Of a stretch of 64,000 bases of DNA, positions 22,740 to 34,839 are shown piece by piece. Each line of letters begins with the position of its first letter. The stretch's first letter is position 1. Origin of the DNA: Ascidia mentula (taxonomy: Eukaryota > Chordata > Ascidiacea > Phlebobranchia > Ascidiidae). The DNA is taken from positions 18,352,001 to 18,416,000 of the forward strand of contig OX387203.1 in NCBI GenBank assembly GCA_947561715.1. The letters run 5' to 3'. The notes beneath the pieces were generated by a model, which had not been told where the DNA came from, did not search any database, and worked only from the letters and a program-made list of their open reading frames with translations. Position numbers and translations under genes: made by a program.

Positions 22740-23715
22740 AATCAGTGCCGGAATTCCTAAAACCTATTTATAACGTCCATGTAATCTTTTTTCTTCAATA
22801 CCAACTGACAAATTGCTTAAGTACACGAGAGTCACCTGACACGGATGTTGCTTTTGCCAATGGAGCGACAATGCTTCAAAAATACTAATTGACGCGATAA
22901 ATGAACCAAGCATGGTTTGTCCCAGTAGTGTTTCAGAAAAGTTTATCGTCATCGTACATAATGCCTGGACTTTAATCGAGCAGAAAAATATGAAATCATC
23001 AATGCTTTGACCACAAAACACCCTCTCGCAGTAACAGTTTTATTATCACGCAACCAAATAAGACATAAAAGGTGCAAAAAGCGGCCATCTGTCTGAAGCT
23101 CAAATAAACAATTAAAACCTGTTTGTTGCATTTGTTCACTAGTTGTGCTCCTGTTTATTGCAAAAGTACTAGACAAGTTTACATTTTTTTCCATTCCTAG
23201 GCAAAAGGCTTGCTGGCAGCCCTCGCACCACCAAAGCGTCTTCTATGACGTCCTGCAACAATAATCTCGATTTCGCACGATTTCTTTCGCAACGGTTAAA
23301 ACGTAACTTTGATCAACTGAATCTCACAAAACTGTGGCCGTATCAAGCTATTTTTTCGCCAAAAGTTGTTGAAATTTATAATCATTTCAAAATTTATTGC
23401 CATGTCATATTCACTTCAAGTAGTTTCTTACTACATTTTTCTCTACCACGTTGTAATATCGATTATAACCGTCAATATTTTCATCGTACAAGTCGTATCG
23501 GTCAATCCACCCAGTTGCATTGCTTTTTAAACCTTCGTGCTACCCACATGTCCTAGTTGCACCCATTTATGGTGATTTCTATCGAATTATTTTACTACTT
23601 ACAAAGACTTAAGCCTAAAACAACGTCTCTAGTTTGAGGCACTTTCTGGCGACGTTCCATTCGACAAAACGTAAGAATAAATACGAAATCTTGACCTTGA
23701 TTTTATTGAATTTCA
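22740..23715. other. No gene assigned
   Basis: Some open frames exist on both strands (for example minus 23021-22764), but none has recognisable motifs or paired splice sites. Upstream exons of the PH-domain gene could be here. Confidence 0.35.
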
Positions 23716-23722
23716 TCGGCAG

Positions 23723-26041
23723 ATGCTCCAAAACACATCAAGATTTGATAATACTTACGAAATGGCATTAAAAGCTGCATCTGAGTCAATGAAAATCTTC
23801 CAGAATAAAATACAGATATCCAAAATATTATCCGATGAAAAGCGGTTCGAAAATGCTGCTCAAAAACAAATCGAATCATTTCAAGAAAGTTTCATTGCAA
23901 ATGCTGAGCTGCAAGGGAAGGATTGCATTATAACCTACAATATTTAAATGTTTTTGTACATAGAACTACATTCATGAACGATGTGAAACTGCCGTAACAG
24001 AAGCAACAACAAATATGTAATCCTATTTTATTCTTTTCATTAGATAAGGAAAATACTTTGAAATTAGAAAACTACCAGCAGTAGAATCGCAAGGATATTT
24101 TCCAGCGCTAGCATATTTCTGTCATCTTAATTACACAGAAAAGTTTAATAATCTGCCCAAAGAATGCAATGCCTGGATACAAAGAAAAGAATTTTGATAC
24201 AGCGAACACAACGTTTTCCTGACAAAATGAAGCGAGATCTGAAAAATTGGGCTACAAGGCCTTGACGGGCACAAAGCAAAGGCTTATTTGTCTCTGATTA
24301 AATCGTCAATCCAAAGCGTATAGCAGCAACGACATGACTCTGTACTTCAATAAGATGAGGATGGTGCGTTTCCACGCTGAGTGACCTTACATGACGTCAT
24401 TCTGGGTGTGATTTCATAAATTTAACCTCATCTTGTCGGTGACGTTATCTGAGGTTTCTAACAATATCGCGAAAAAAATGGTGGTTATTTGCGGCGGATT
24501 TCATAATAATGTAATAAAAAATAGTAAAGTGTTGCTCGGGTGTTTATCCATTTAGTTTTGCTGCTTTGAAGATATTCTCGGCGGTTTTTGCCACCCTCAA
24601 AAATTAATGACTTGTTTTTATCTGTTGACGAAACGATGTTTAATAAATAATAATTCCTACGCATAAGTCTCGCTGGCAGCTCTCGCACGACTTCATTATG
24701 TTTTGTGTAGATGGAATTGCAGGCGTTTCAAAATTCAATGGACATTGGCGATGCTTACGAAATGGCATCAAAAGCTGCCTAGGATTGCATGGAAATATTC
24801 TGCAATGTAACACTGAATTCCGACATCTCATTCAATGCAAAGCAGTTTGAAATGACTGCACAGGAACAAATAAAGTCATTTCAAGGCGCATTCATTGAAC
24901 ATGTAATAAAGCAACGGAAGATATTTCAGAGGAATATAAAAAAACAGAAATACGTTTTTGTGCTTAGGAATAAAAATAGAAATACGTTTTTGTGCTTAGG
25001 AATATATTGAAAAGTGGTGTAAGAGTGCAGAAAACCAAGCAGTTGCCGATATGAGCAAGAAGGGAAATGAGGTACAACTAAAAATATTTTGATTGATCAA
25101 AAAATTTTTTTGTACCTAATGCATATCTCGAGTTTATTTGTACTAACGTTTGTTATGACATCAGCGTCGTGTTGTGTTTCAACTGAGGTAACGTTGGTAT
25201 GTACGCAGTTGTGGAAGTCAACTTGTGGTCACAATGGATAATACATTCAAAAAAAATTTAAAGCCATGTCTTGTTGGTTGTTTTAAATAGTTTCAGCAAT
25301 TTGGACAGTTTCTGTTTTTTTTATCTGGTTTCGATCTTGTAACAAACACAGTAACAAAAATAACATCAAACAATTAAGTTTTCAATGCAATTGCTTAAAC
25401 AGATGCTTCTAAAGTATTTGAACTTTAGCGATGCTCACGAAATCTCATTCAAAATTTCCTCTGAATCTATGGAAATATTATGGGACAAAATACGTAAGTC
25501 AAAAATATCTATCGATGAAGCAAATCCATTCAAAAGAAGTGCACAAGACCAAATTCAGTCACACCTAGCAACATTTATCGCAAATGTAAAACAGCAACGG
25601 GAAGTAGGTTTGCATGCTCGGTGTCATCATGATGATAAAACGGACAAAAATTTTATGAATTAAGCTAATATTTACATCACAAACATTTAATGATTTTGGA
25701 ATGTTTTTCAAAAAAATCGAAGAAATTTAAGCAAACTATGCCACAATACTTAAAGAGGTTATTTTTTAACAACTTGTATTAAAATTGAATAAAACATAGG
25801 CAACAAACTGTAATTCTTCCATGCTCCAAATCCTTACTTGTTGCAGGCTGCATTTAAACTTTGGACCACATATGGAAAGTTGAAAGCAGCGACTGAAACT
25901 CACCACGAACTGAACAAAGAATGTATTTCGCAGCTGAAAAAAATCACCGAAAACCCAGATGGTGAAAAAGCACTGGTAGAACGAATATACAACAAATTCA
26001 GTGAACTTAAGACCGACATTGAAAAATGCGTCATACAGTAA
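23723..26041 (+). CDS. Helical protein gene with three tandemly duplicated exons, 3' part
   Basis: Three related exons each begin with ATG immediately after an acceptor: 23723 (CAG|ATG), about 24711 (TAG|ATG) and 25402 (CAG|ATG). All share E(M/I)..K.(A/S)SES(M)(K/E)I and then A(Q).QI.SF/H(Q).(T/S)FIAN, with predicted amphipathic helices. Only the third has a good donor (GAA|GTAGGT at 25601). It joins in phase 0 to a last exon at 25848-26041 (AAFKLWTTYGKLKAATETHH ... stop TAA). The first lacks GT at the same place (AAG|GATTGC). The second has TAG at 24779-24781 where the first has TCT, and also lacks the donor. So exons 1 and 2 look like dead duplicates or need other donors. The family is not recognised. 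Further 5' exons are expected because the acceptors precede the ATGs. Confidence 0.5.
24946..25008 (+). repeat. Short tandem duplication in the dead exon
   Basis: The segment AGAAATACGTTTTTGTGCTT followed by AGGAATA occurs twice in a row about 33 bp apart, just after the second duplicated helical exon. Confidence 0.7.
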
Positions 26042-26700
26042 TTCATTGGATCCCAGGTAAATGTAAAATGGTCGCCTTATAAAATTATTGCCTAAAAATT
26101 CACTTGTAACAATGATTTGTGAATGTGTGACTTGCAACATGTTACCGTAAAAATGGTCCAAATTATTTTGTAAATCGACTTTATTTTTGATTATCAAGGT
26201 TTTTGTGGTTAACTCGATTTGTAGCTTGTTTTGTGCATGTGTGGGGTGGGTTGGTGGATTTGCCAAATACAACAAAACTGAAAGCATGATCTGCCTGAAG
26301 CAATTGGGCCCGAACAATATGGTCTTATTGCTTAAGTACGCTCGTAGAAAATCTCTTTTTTATTGGGCGCATGGGGGCGTACAGCAAACGCATTGAGGGT
26401 TCCGGTCGATGAATTTGAGAGAAAGAACATCAGAACACTCTCAAATATATCGGAGAAACAAATATCGTTCGATCTGATTCAGGCGATGAGCTCATGACCA
26501 TGGAGTGGAGAAATTTTTAGCATAACAAATTCTAACCAAGTTATTTATATGTTTTTGTCCTATTATAAGCTGCGGTTTGCATATCCTGGTTGTTACGTTG
26601 AGTATTCCTAACCCATCCAAATGCACAAACAATTGTAAGCTTAAATATACAAATGTACAGACTTCAAACTTTCTGAACAATTAAACTTCTACCTCATGGC
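26028..26700. repeat. Duplicated 3' flank, partner 29968-30590
   Basis: Starting at the last codons and stop of the helical gene (GTCATACAGTAATTCATTGG), the sequence matches 29968 onward nearly base for base for about 600 bp. In the partner it is joined directly to the GPCR pseudogene, so 29968 is a duplication breakpoint. Confidence 0.85.
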
Positions 26701-27418
26701 GTGAGGTCTTTGAGCACTACGCAACTTGTACTAAAAGACTTTACGAGTTGTTTGAGCTTTTTGTGCAAAGTTGTTTTGATATTAATGTTTCCAAGCCGTA
26801 TTCTTGATGTAGAAACCTGGAAAACTTCTATCTTTATTACATATTTCATTGATATAATTTCCATATCTGATTAATAGTTTTGCGTTCTGCCACAAAAAAA
26901 TGAAATAAGTTGAGCTTTGTTTTGTTTCGAAAAATTTTCCCCTTCTTGTTGTAATCTCCCTTTGTATATAAATATGACCACAGTCTGATTTTGCATCTGA
27001 CATGCTGCGCTCTGAATAAGGGGTAAAATAGTTGGGCGTTTTTTTCATTGCTTCCCGCATACTTGGCCTCCTGGTTATACTTGCAACAAGAAAATCAAAA
27101 AACTTGCCCTAAATTTAGATGTTTATAGGAACATTCATTGTTTAGCGTACATGCATACGACTGTCTAATATAGGGTTTCTGGCATTTGTGCAAAATGCAA
27201 AACATAAAAAATCCACACGTTACTGTTTCATCACAAAAACATGTGACGAAACTGTTTTTTAGATGATTTATCTGTTTCGTCATAAACCGTTTATTTGTGC
27301 CGTAAGTTTAGTTAAAATAAGCAAGCTTAAATTTATACATGACTTCAAAAATTGAAATATTGGGATCTACCCAAAACTGCAGATGCAGGCCTAGCGATCA
27401 CTGCAACTTATTTTATAA

Positions 27419-27646
27419 TACTAAAAAAAGCAGTAGCTTTTTATACAGGATCAGCCTGGCTTATAAATCAGGAATATATATTTCGCCCCATACATTAAAT
27501 GATATAAAAACGTCTGAAAAACAGCAACATTAGAGAAAAGGCTATGTGTTTACTGAAGGAACTGAAGATGCCCATGGGGCGAAATATATATTCCTGATTT
27601 ATAAGCCAGGCTGATCCTGTATAAAAAGCTACTGCTTTTTTTAGTA
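27419..27646. repeat. Perfect 72-bp inverted repeat with hammerhead-like core
   Basis: Arms 27419-27490 and 27575-27646 are exact reverse complements (72 of 72). The 84-bp centre ends on the plus strand with CTGAAGATGCCCAT followed by GGGGCGAAATATATA, so a GCCC/GGGC stem sits between CTGAAGA and GAAA. Outside the arms the flanks differ. Confidence 0.9.
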
Positions 27647-28786
27647 AATTTATACATATTATATTTTTAACGAAAAAGCAGTGTCAAGTATCTCACTGAT
27701 GTTCAATCAATAAATCGACAAAAACTGCTTTTGGCATAAAACCGATTTAAAATGTTGGCGAACGTAAGGCACAGAACCGTTAAGGAGAAACAAAAAGTGA
27801 TAGAAAAATATAATAAGAACCACTGTCCGAAACTACATTGTTAGGTTGGATGTTGTCAATCATCTATTAAAAGCCACAATTCCTAATTCGATACACAAAT
27901 ATCAGCAAACATTCAACAAAACGATTAAATTTTAGTGAAAGTTTAAATTAGCCGCGAACGAACCAGTTGATATTGAATGCAAACAGTAATTGAACTTCCA
28001 ACGAAAAATCTTGGTGCTGGACATTTGATGCAATGTTAACAATGGAATGTGAATTAAATTATGATGCGAATTACACAGAGAGTTTGTCCTGCCAAGAATT
28101 TTAAGACATCTTGTTTGCAGTAAAATATCAATAATATACAGAATACAAAGGGCGAAGTTTATGTACAAGGCGTGTGAGAGGGGGTTTTGAGGGGGGCGTT
28201 CGATAGTTTGTATTCCATGAGTTGATTGCATGGAATGTTTCCAACATCATATTTACAAGTAAACGATCATCCAGCGACACGATACGTTCATATCCGTCGT
28301 TAAACACACTGATTTCATCCCCATTATGTTCCAACTTCATCATATTTCATCTCATACGATGTTTGGTACTTTGCACGCCACAAATGCACTCAAATGTTTC
28401 TCCAATTCGATAGAAAACAAAATAAAGTGGAGAAGTCACTGGAAGCAAGGGGAATCCCCGCATCATTTTAATGTCTAATCGTTCCAACACTCACACATAA
28501 TAAGAGTGTTTATGTGTTGGATAACAGTCCGACCAAGTCATCACGTGACTCAGACCGTGGTACATAAAATGATTACTCACAAAATACAACTAAAAAGCAT
28601 GACCGGGCATTAATAGAGACCAGGAAACCAAAAATGTCATTTGAAATATCAATTTTGTGTTGGAATTACTCTTCCATCACAAATAGAATTCTACACATGG
28701 AAGGTAAGCGTATGGAGTCGGTTCTGTCAATTCGATGTCAGAAAAAGTACTTCATATTTTGCACAAAACCAAAACCCAAGGTTTAT

Positions 28787-29860
28787 TTACAGAGCAGTTT
28801 CTGCTTCAACCACATGTAAGTTTTGTCGGTTAGCAACCACAACCACATTTTCCTGTTGCTCTTCCTGTGGTTGAGGCCTGAAAACGGCACGTAGGCCATC
28901 CCGGACTCTATCATAAAGCAGTTTCGGTGCGTTGGAGTAGATGAGGGGATTTAGAGAGCTGTTGATGTGGAGTAGGATGATTGCTGACACAGCATACATC
29001 ACTGGAGGCATAGAGACTCCACCGAAGTTTACAAATGCCATGATTAAAATTGGAACCCGGCAGAAAAAATCGGTTATTATCAGTCGGAGGATTTTCTTTT
29101 GCATTTCTGCCGAAACTAACAGCATTAATAGAATAATATGTTTGCAAATACAAATGCGGTTACCTTTGTTTTGTCTTGTCGCCCTGCCATCTCTTGGTCT
29201 CTCGTTCACTTGCCTGGCACTGGCAGTTGTTTTCTTGTATATCCAAAAATATGTAATTGCCACAAACAAGAAAGCCAAAAAGTTTAGAGTAATGATGGCG
29301 ATTGAATATCCCCATGCCTTGTCGTTGGTCGTTACATACAGTTTGCTAATGCAAACACTGCTGCTGCTGTAATATCTACACATAAATAATTTTGTGGCGA
29401 CAAAATTCAAGATTTTGCACGAATAAAAACGAACCCCAAACATCCAGAAATATCAAATAGCTCAGTGTAATTGTAATCCTCAAGAATATCCATAAAATCC
29501 ATCCAGGAATTAGCATCATTCACTCGCATGATGGCAGTGTTGAGTACTTGGGAATCGTTGCTTGTGAAGTTGTGTTGGAAAGTTACAAATCGATCCAAGA
29601 AGTTATTCATGCCTGTATACGCAGCGCTAGTGTCATTCGAAACTGGTTTCACCACCAACATCTACGACAAAATCTTACTAGAAAAGTCGACTGCAACATT
29701 GTCAAAAAACGGATTCTCATTCATCCAAGCTTTGGTTTCAAACAAATGTTGAAGTTGAGTTGTGAGCGGAAAAAAAGCAATTGTAAACGAGAATGCCCAG
29801 GAGAGGATAATGGAAAAGATGACAGTTTTCAATTCCGGTTTCAAGGATGCATCGAATGGC
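28787..29860 (-). pseudogene. LDLa-GPCR 3' half: TM4-TM7 only, with a nonsense codon
   Basis: Two exons match exons 6 and 7 of the complete receptor at 44445-48523. The upstream one encodes TM4 (TVIFSIILSWAFSFTIAF) and the long second extracellular loop. The other, 29368-28787, encodes TM5-TM7 with NSSLNPLIYSNAPKLLYDRV and the C-terminal tail. In the loop the codon at 29664-29662 is TAG where the intact paralogue has TTA. The exons for TM1-TM3 and for the LDLa ectodomain are absent: just upstream, at about 29966, the sequence switches to a copy of the 26.03 kb region. The gene cannot make a receptor. Confidence 0.85.
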
Positions 29861-29967
29861 TGAAACAAAAGAGAACATTCACGTGTTTTCATTGATAACA
29901 ATCAGTTTGCAAGCTTGGTGGTTATTTCTAATCGAGGGATGGGGAACATAGTTGTCAGTTCTACATG

Positions 29968-30590
29968 CGTCTTACAGTAATTCATTTGATCCCAGGTAAA
30001 TGTAAAATGGTCGCCTTATAAAATTATTGCCTAAAAATTCACTTGTAACAATGATTTGTGAATGTGTGACTTGCAACATGTTACCGTAAAAATGCTCCAA
30101 ATTATTTTGTAAATCGACTTTATTTTTGATTATCAAGGTTTTTGTGGTTAACTCGATTTGTAGCTTGTTTTGTGCATGTGTGGGGTGGGTTGGTGGATTT
30201 GCCAAATACAATAAAACTGAAAGCGCGCTTGGGGCGTAAAGCAAACAAAGCATTGAGGAGTCGATGATTTTGAGAGAAAGGACATAACGACACTTTCAAA
30301 TACATCGAAGAAACAAACATCGTTCGATCTGATTCACGGGTTAGCTCATGCACATGGAATGGAGAAATTCTAGCATAAAAAATTATTTTAAGCAGTAAAG
30401 TTATTTGTATGTTTTTGTCTTGTTATAAGCAGCGGTTTGCATATCCTGGTTGTTGCGTTGAGTTTTCCGAATCCACCTAAGTGCACAAACAATTGCAAGT
30501 TAATTCTGCAAATGTGCAGACTTCAAACTTTCTATAGAATTCTTGGTGTGAGGTCTTTGCGCACTACGCAAAACGATTTTACCAAATAAC
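29968..30590. repeat. Duplicated flank, partner 26028-26700
   Basis: Near-identical to 26028-26650. It contains only the last codons of the helical gene and noncoding DNA. It replaces the 5' part of the GPCR pseudogene. Confidence 0.85.
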
Positions 30591-32366
30591 ACAGTAGTGA
30601 CTATAGGCTGCGTCCAGCCATGAACTGTTTAATAACCATTTCATGTTTGTTGTAGTGAATCTGTTCCATTTTATCTGGATCGCACAGCTCGACACAAGAA
30701 ACTTACATACACGAAACAAAATACCAAATCAGTGTTTTTCGATAGCATTTGGCCTCTTTCACTCACAGTTCGCCAAGTATTAACATAAATTACACTCATC
30801 ATGTCTGGGGGTCAAACTGACTTGCTTTAAACGCATTTTCAAATGCAAATGCGTATTTAATGTTATTATCACAAGTAACAAGCAGGCCTAGACGGAATGT
30901 AGTGGGATTATTTTATTTTTGAAAGGAATTTTTAAAACATGAAAACCAAACGGAAGGCATGAGTTGTTGCTGCCTTTCAGATGAATAATACGAGCTGTGG
31001 TGATAAAGACGAATAGATGTATTAATATTTATACTTTCATTACAAACACGGCAACGTAACGTTGGGTTGTTTTCGTTTTTCCATGGTTTTCTTCAATTTA
31101 TTCCAAAATGCTGGATGGTTGTGCAAATTTTTTTTTATTGCGTTCGTTGGTACTTTTGCGTTCAAAGTCTTGAAAGAATTGTTTCACGAGTTGTTTGAAC
31201 TTTTTGTGCAAAGTGGTTTTGAAATTAATGTTTCCAAGCAGAATTCTTGATGAAAACACTTAAAAAACTTGGACGTAAGGCATAGGAATGTTACTAAGGG
31301 AGGCGAGTTAAAAGTTATAAATTTGTACAGAACTTATTAATGTACTTGGAGCAAATATTGCCGTACATTTTGTCATTTATGTTTTGTGATCGAACAACTC
31401 CTGGGTGTCCATCAAAAAACAGCAATCTGTGAAGCAAACTTCGGTAAAAACTGACATACAGTGATCTCTAAATTTTACACAAAATATTAACAGACGATCA
31501 TTTTCAAAATTTTCAACAACTGCCGTCAAACCGTTAAACTGCGGCGGAGTAAAATGGGAATCAACAGGATTTTTCCGGTTATTACCTGAACCAAAAAGGA
31601 AACCGCGGCAAAATGTCGAATCTGACAAAGAACAATTGCTTGAAACCAAGATGTCATTATTAGTCTTGTTTCATCCACGCTTGTACTGCAATACATACTG
31701 TAACCACGTACACTGCGCGGGAACAAACAAAGATCCCCTGACAAGAGGGTTTCGCACTTCACCAAAACTCACACTTTGAACGGTCATTTAAAGATTTGGG
31801 AGACGCAGGGGTCCAACTTGGTCTAAAGTCAATGGTTCCCTGCCTATGATACGCGAAAGACATCCAGGTGGAACAGGAAAACATTTAACGAATATTGTTT
31901 GGCGCTAACAATTTAGCTTGTACATTTAACGTTTGATATTATTTAGAAATCATGAACTCTTCCACGACAAATAGGTTTAAAGATGACACTTTCGTATAAT
32001 GTGCCAGAGATTGTTTTTTTGTTTAAATGTAGAGCGACTGTGCAGGATTTTAAAATGGTACTCGATATAACTCAGCAGGTTGGGAACCACTGGTCTAAGC
32101 GCTCGAATATACAAAGGACCTGTCGACTTACATTGCTATAAAAAAACAACCAGTGACACAAACTAATGCACCTTTGCCAGTTTTCGTTTAAGTTCGTTTC
32201 GAACGACAAGAACGATATCAAAATTACAAATTTTAAACCGTGTCAAAAGTTAAAGCATGGAAATCAAACATTAAATAGATTCGTTAAACCCAAACTCTGT
32301 GCCTGCCCACAGCTGACTTCAAATTTATTGAAGAGTTTTAGAAACAAAACAAAAATCTGAGGACAA
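30590..32366. other. No gene assigned; repeats at 30740-31250
   Basis: 30740-31110 is the partner of 9440-9895 and 31180-31250 is related to 26720-26790. A minus-strand open stretch at 31765-31377 has a fairly protein-like composition but no recognised motif, and its two frames would need a junction near 31600. I leave it uncalled. Confidence 0.4.
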
Positions 32367-32515
32367 TTTATATGGTTTTGTTCAACAAAGCACGTTTCTT
32401 CATCAAAAGAGATTTTTTCGCTGGTTTCTTGCAAGTTTTAGCGGAACTTTTCGCGGAAGTTTCGCGTTATCTCTTTTGATGAAGAAACGTGCTTTGTTGA
32501 ACAAAACCATATAAA
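32367..32515. repeat. Perfect 47-bp inverted repeat flanked by a direct repeat
   Basis: Arms 32367-32413 and 32469-32515 are exact reverse complements around a 55-bp centre. AGTTTCGCGTTATCTCTTT occurs at about 32458-32476 and again at 32515-32533, overlapping the right arm and the end of the adjacent coding exon. The arm contains TTTTGATGAAGAAACGTGC, resembling a hammerhead-like Penelope end whose stem II is lost. Confidence 0.8.
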
Positions 32516-32523
32516 GTTTCGCG

Positions 32524-32814
32524 TTATCTCTTTAGTTTGGGTGTGGCAAGGTCCGCCTTTTGATTGGTTGCTTTACCGCCAGAACCTCCCTGATTGGTTG
32601 AACTGGGGTCGTTTAGCGCCGCCTCTTTTTGACTGTTGTTGGTGGGCGATTTCCCTCGGCCTTTCTCATTGGATGGTTCGTCAAGGTCTGATAAGCGCAC
32701 TGACCGCTTCTTGACCTTTGCCGACTTGGGCGGAGATTTGAATTGAATTTCATCATCGTCCAAATCCACCACCATCTCTGTACTGACATCTAGCGGTGGT
32801 GATAGTTGATTCCG
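32524..32814 (-). CDS. Terminal exon of a charged, probably nuclear protein
   Basis: An open frame starts after TTTTTCAG and runs to a TAA at 32524. It begins RNQLSPPLDVSTEMVVDLDD and continues with SPPKSAKVKKRSVRLSDLDE and a Gly/Ser/Asn-rich end with KATNQKADLATPKLKR. Composition is GC-richer than the neighbours, with acidic and basic clusters (KVKKR, PKLKR) that resemble nuclear localisation signals. No domain is recognised. The upstream exons were not found. The stop lies in the 19-bp direct repeat that flanks the inverted repeat next door, so the original C-terminus may have been altered. Confidence 0.5.
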   Translation of the reverse strand, partial: RNQLSPPLDVSTEMVVDLDDDEIQFKSPPKSAKVKKRSVRLSDLDEPSNEKGRGKSPTNNSQKEAALNDPSSTNQGGSGGKATNQKADLATPKLKR

Positions 32815-32831
32815 CTGAAAAATAAATACAA

Positions 32832-34515
32832 CCATTCATTGCTTTAGTTATTAGTAGGGTGTCGATTTATGCCTTTTTCGCCATTCTAAGTGTTCGAAAC
32901 GCGACCTCACTGTTCGACACGGGCAGCGCAAGTGTAATGTTAGTTAACGGAATGCAGTGCCACGAAGAGACCAACGCTATTGTTATCTGCAAAAGTCCAT
33001 AAATTGAATTGCTATAATAACTTAATTAAGCTTAACAAATCAGCCATTTATTTTCTAGAAGATTGGACGCTAACGATTCTCCTATAACATGTAGGCCAGT
33101 TGTCAATTTTTTGCTGTACATGCTGGTGGCAAAATTGGTTCGAAGACGTTGGTGCCAGTATAAGTCGTTTTATTTCAACCGCAAACTATTGGGGAGAAAT
33201 TTGTGTTTCGAGTCTCTATCCAACAACAACATTTAACTGGGACGGTTACATAGCGTTGAAAACTTAATGGCATCATCGTTCGGGATCCCCACCCCAAATA
33301 AATTATACAACTAAATAAACGCAACCGCAATAAATTGTTGGACAAAATCCATGCAAAAACCAGCCAGCACTTGCTTTGACCTTTAGCGAATAAGCGAGTT
33401 AAATTAACCATTGTTTCCAAACATGGACTATTGTTACCGAACACGTGCCATTATTACGCAACATGTTGCATTGTTACGAAACAAGTACCATTTCTCGCTC
33501 AATCGGATCTCAAAAGAGACATAGCAGCCTACAACATGCAAGGTTTTAAATTGTTTTGTCGTTATTTTGACGTGTTTTCTAAACTTATGTAACGTGTTTT
33601 CTAATCTTACGACACGCAATAAAAAATCGACGCCCTGGTTATTAGCATTAGATGCATTTGGTGCATGTAAAATTTCACTGAAAAACATAAAGCAGAAGAA
33701 ATGAACATTCATATGTGCACTTTCATGCTTACCACAGGTTAGTGGCAAGAGTACATTGCCCAAATCTTTTTGGTTCGCCTGTACTCCAAGGTAAAGTTCC
33801 AACACGTGATCCATCCCTCCACTGGAAGCTGTTTGTTCCCGAAACTCGTGTTGCTCCGATGTAGAATGAGAATTGAAATCCTGAACGTTATTTATCAAAT
33901 TATTACTGAGCCGATCAGCCACAAGAAATTTTCGCTTCATTAAGGAGTTTCAATTTAAAAAAAAGTTTGGCTGCAAAGTAACCATGATGGTGAAGATTTT
34001 TGCTCACAACTTGTACACAAAAATTATCTATTCTGAAACATCAGTGACAGCGGTATAAAAATTTTCCTATCTTTACTCAAACACATGCAAAGAACTAGCA
34101 TCATACATGGATCTACAAGGAATTTTACGAAACCAAAGTAAAACTTTTCTTTAACAAAGAAGAGTTAATGATCATCGCATTACCTGTTACTGTCCCAATC
34201 TTTTCCACCAGGAAGTTAAATATGTTTGTTGTTTTAACATTAGCGAGATGTGCATTGTGTGCATTGCATGTAGTTCAGCAACAACCACAACTCAATATGG
34301 ACGGCACCTCTGTACCACTATTTTTAATGCAATGTGTTTGTTGCGTTTTATGCCGTTTATTGTGTATTATGCGTTTTGCGTCGCTTACTGCGCATTTTCT
34401 GACTCTTAGTGGTGTGTGGCCGATAGCAAAATGACGTCACCACCCGCGCAAGCCTTATCTGTGACGTCGGTCTGGTCAGATCCTTATAATCATGGAGCTA
34501 CACCAATCGCGTCAT
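32832..34515. repeat. Lectin-containing unit in order A-B-C (partner order C-A-B at 41985-43400)
   Basis: A = 32832-33215, B = 33215-33950 (lectin exon 2) and C = 34041-34515 (lectin exon 1 piece plus flank). All three recur at 41985-43400, but with C first and its end (CAATCGCGTCA) joined directly to the start of A (ACCATCCATTGC). B and part of C also match the lectin at 10.1-11.1 kb. Confidence 0.85.
33733..34262 (-). pseudogene. C-type lectin copy lacking its signal peptide
   Basis: Exon 2 (33880-33733) is open through YIGATRVSGTNSFQW-type sequence and ...GEPKRFGQCTLATNL, with CAA where the 10.6 kb copy has TGA. Exon 1 is cut at about 34262: it starts abruptly at HNAHLANVKTTNIFNFLVEK and ends ACAG|GTAATG at 34184. 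The signal peptide and the QTWYK segment are replaced by unrelated sequence shared only with 42.2 kb. Confidence 0.65.
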
Positions 34516-34839
34516 TCAAACTGATGATGGCATAAGTTTTTGCCGATATGTCTTCTTTCAAACATGACAGTGTTAATAACAATATGGGCAAAGTCTTCTT
34601 ATACTCAGAATCTTTTCTTTATTATTTAAACTTATTATTTAAACAATGGGCCGACGTTTCATTTAGGGCAATATAAAGTCCAATCATTTCTATTGTCCTG
34701 TAGGGAGACGGTGTCTATAATTAGACAGAAGTTAATCTGTTGTCTAATAATCATAGTTTTGTTACGTATTTAAATTTCCGATTGAATACAATCCGTTGGT
34801 TCAACGGTTCCTAATAGTGAACGGTCCCGAAACAGCATT

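Noticed and set aside
31377..31765. Two overlapping minus-strand frames with fairly protein-like composition
   Set aside because: No motif, no paralogue, and joining them would require an unsupported junction.
34168..34434. Plus-strand frame running through the lectin unit, also at 42109-42336
   Set aside because: It is antisense to a lectin exon and shared only because the DNA is duplicated.
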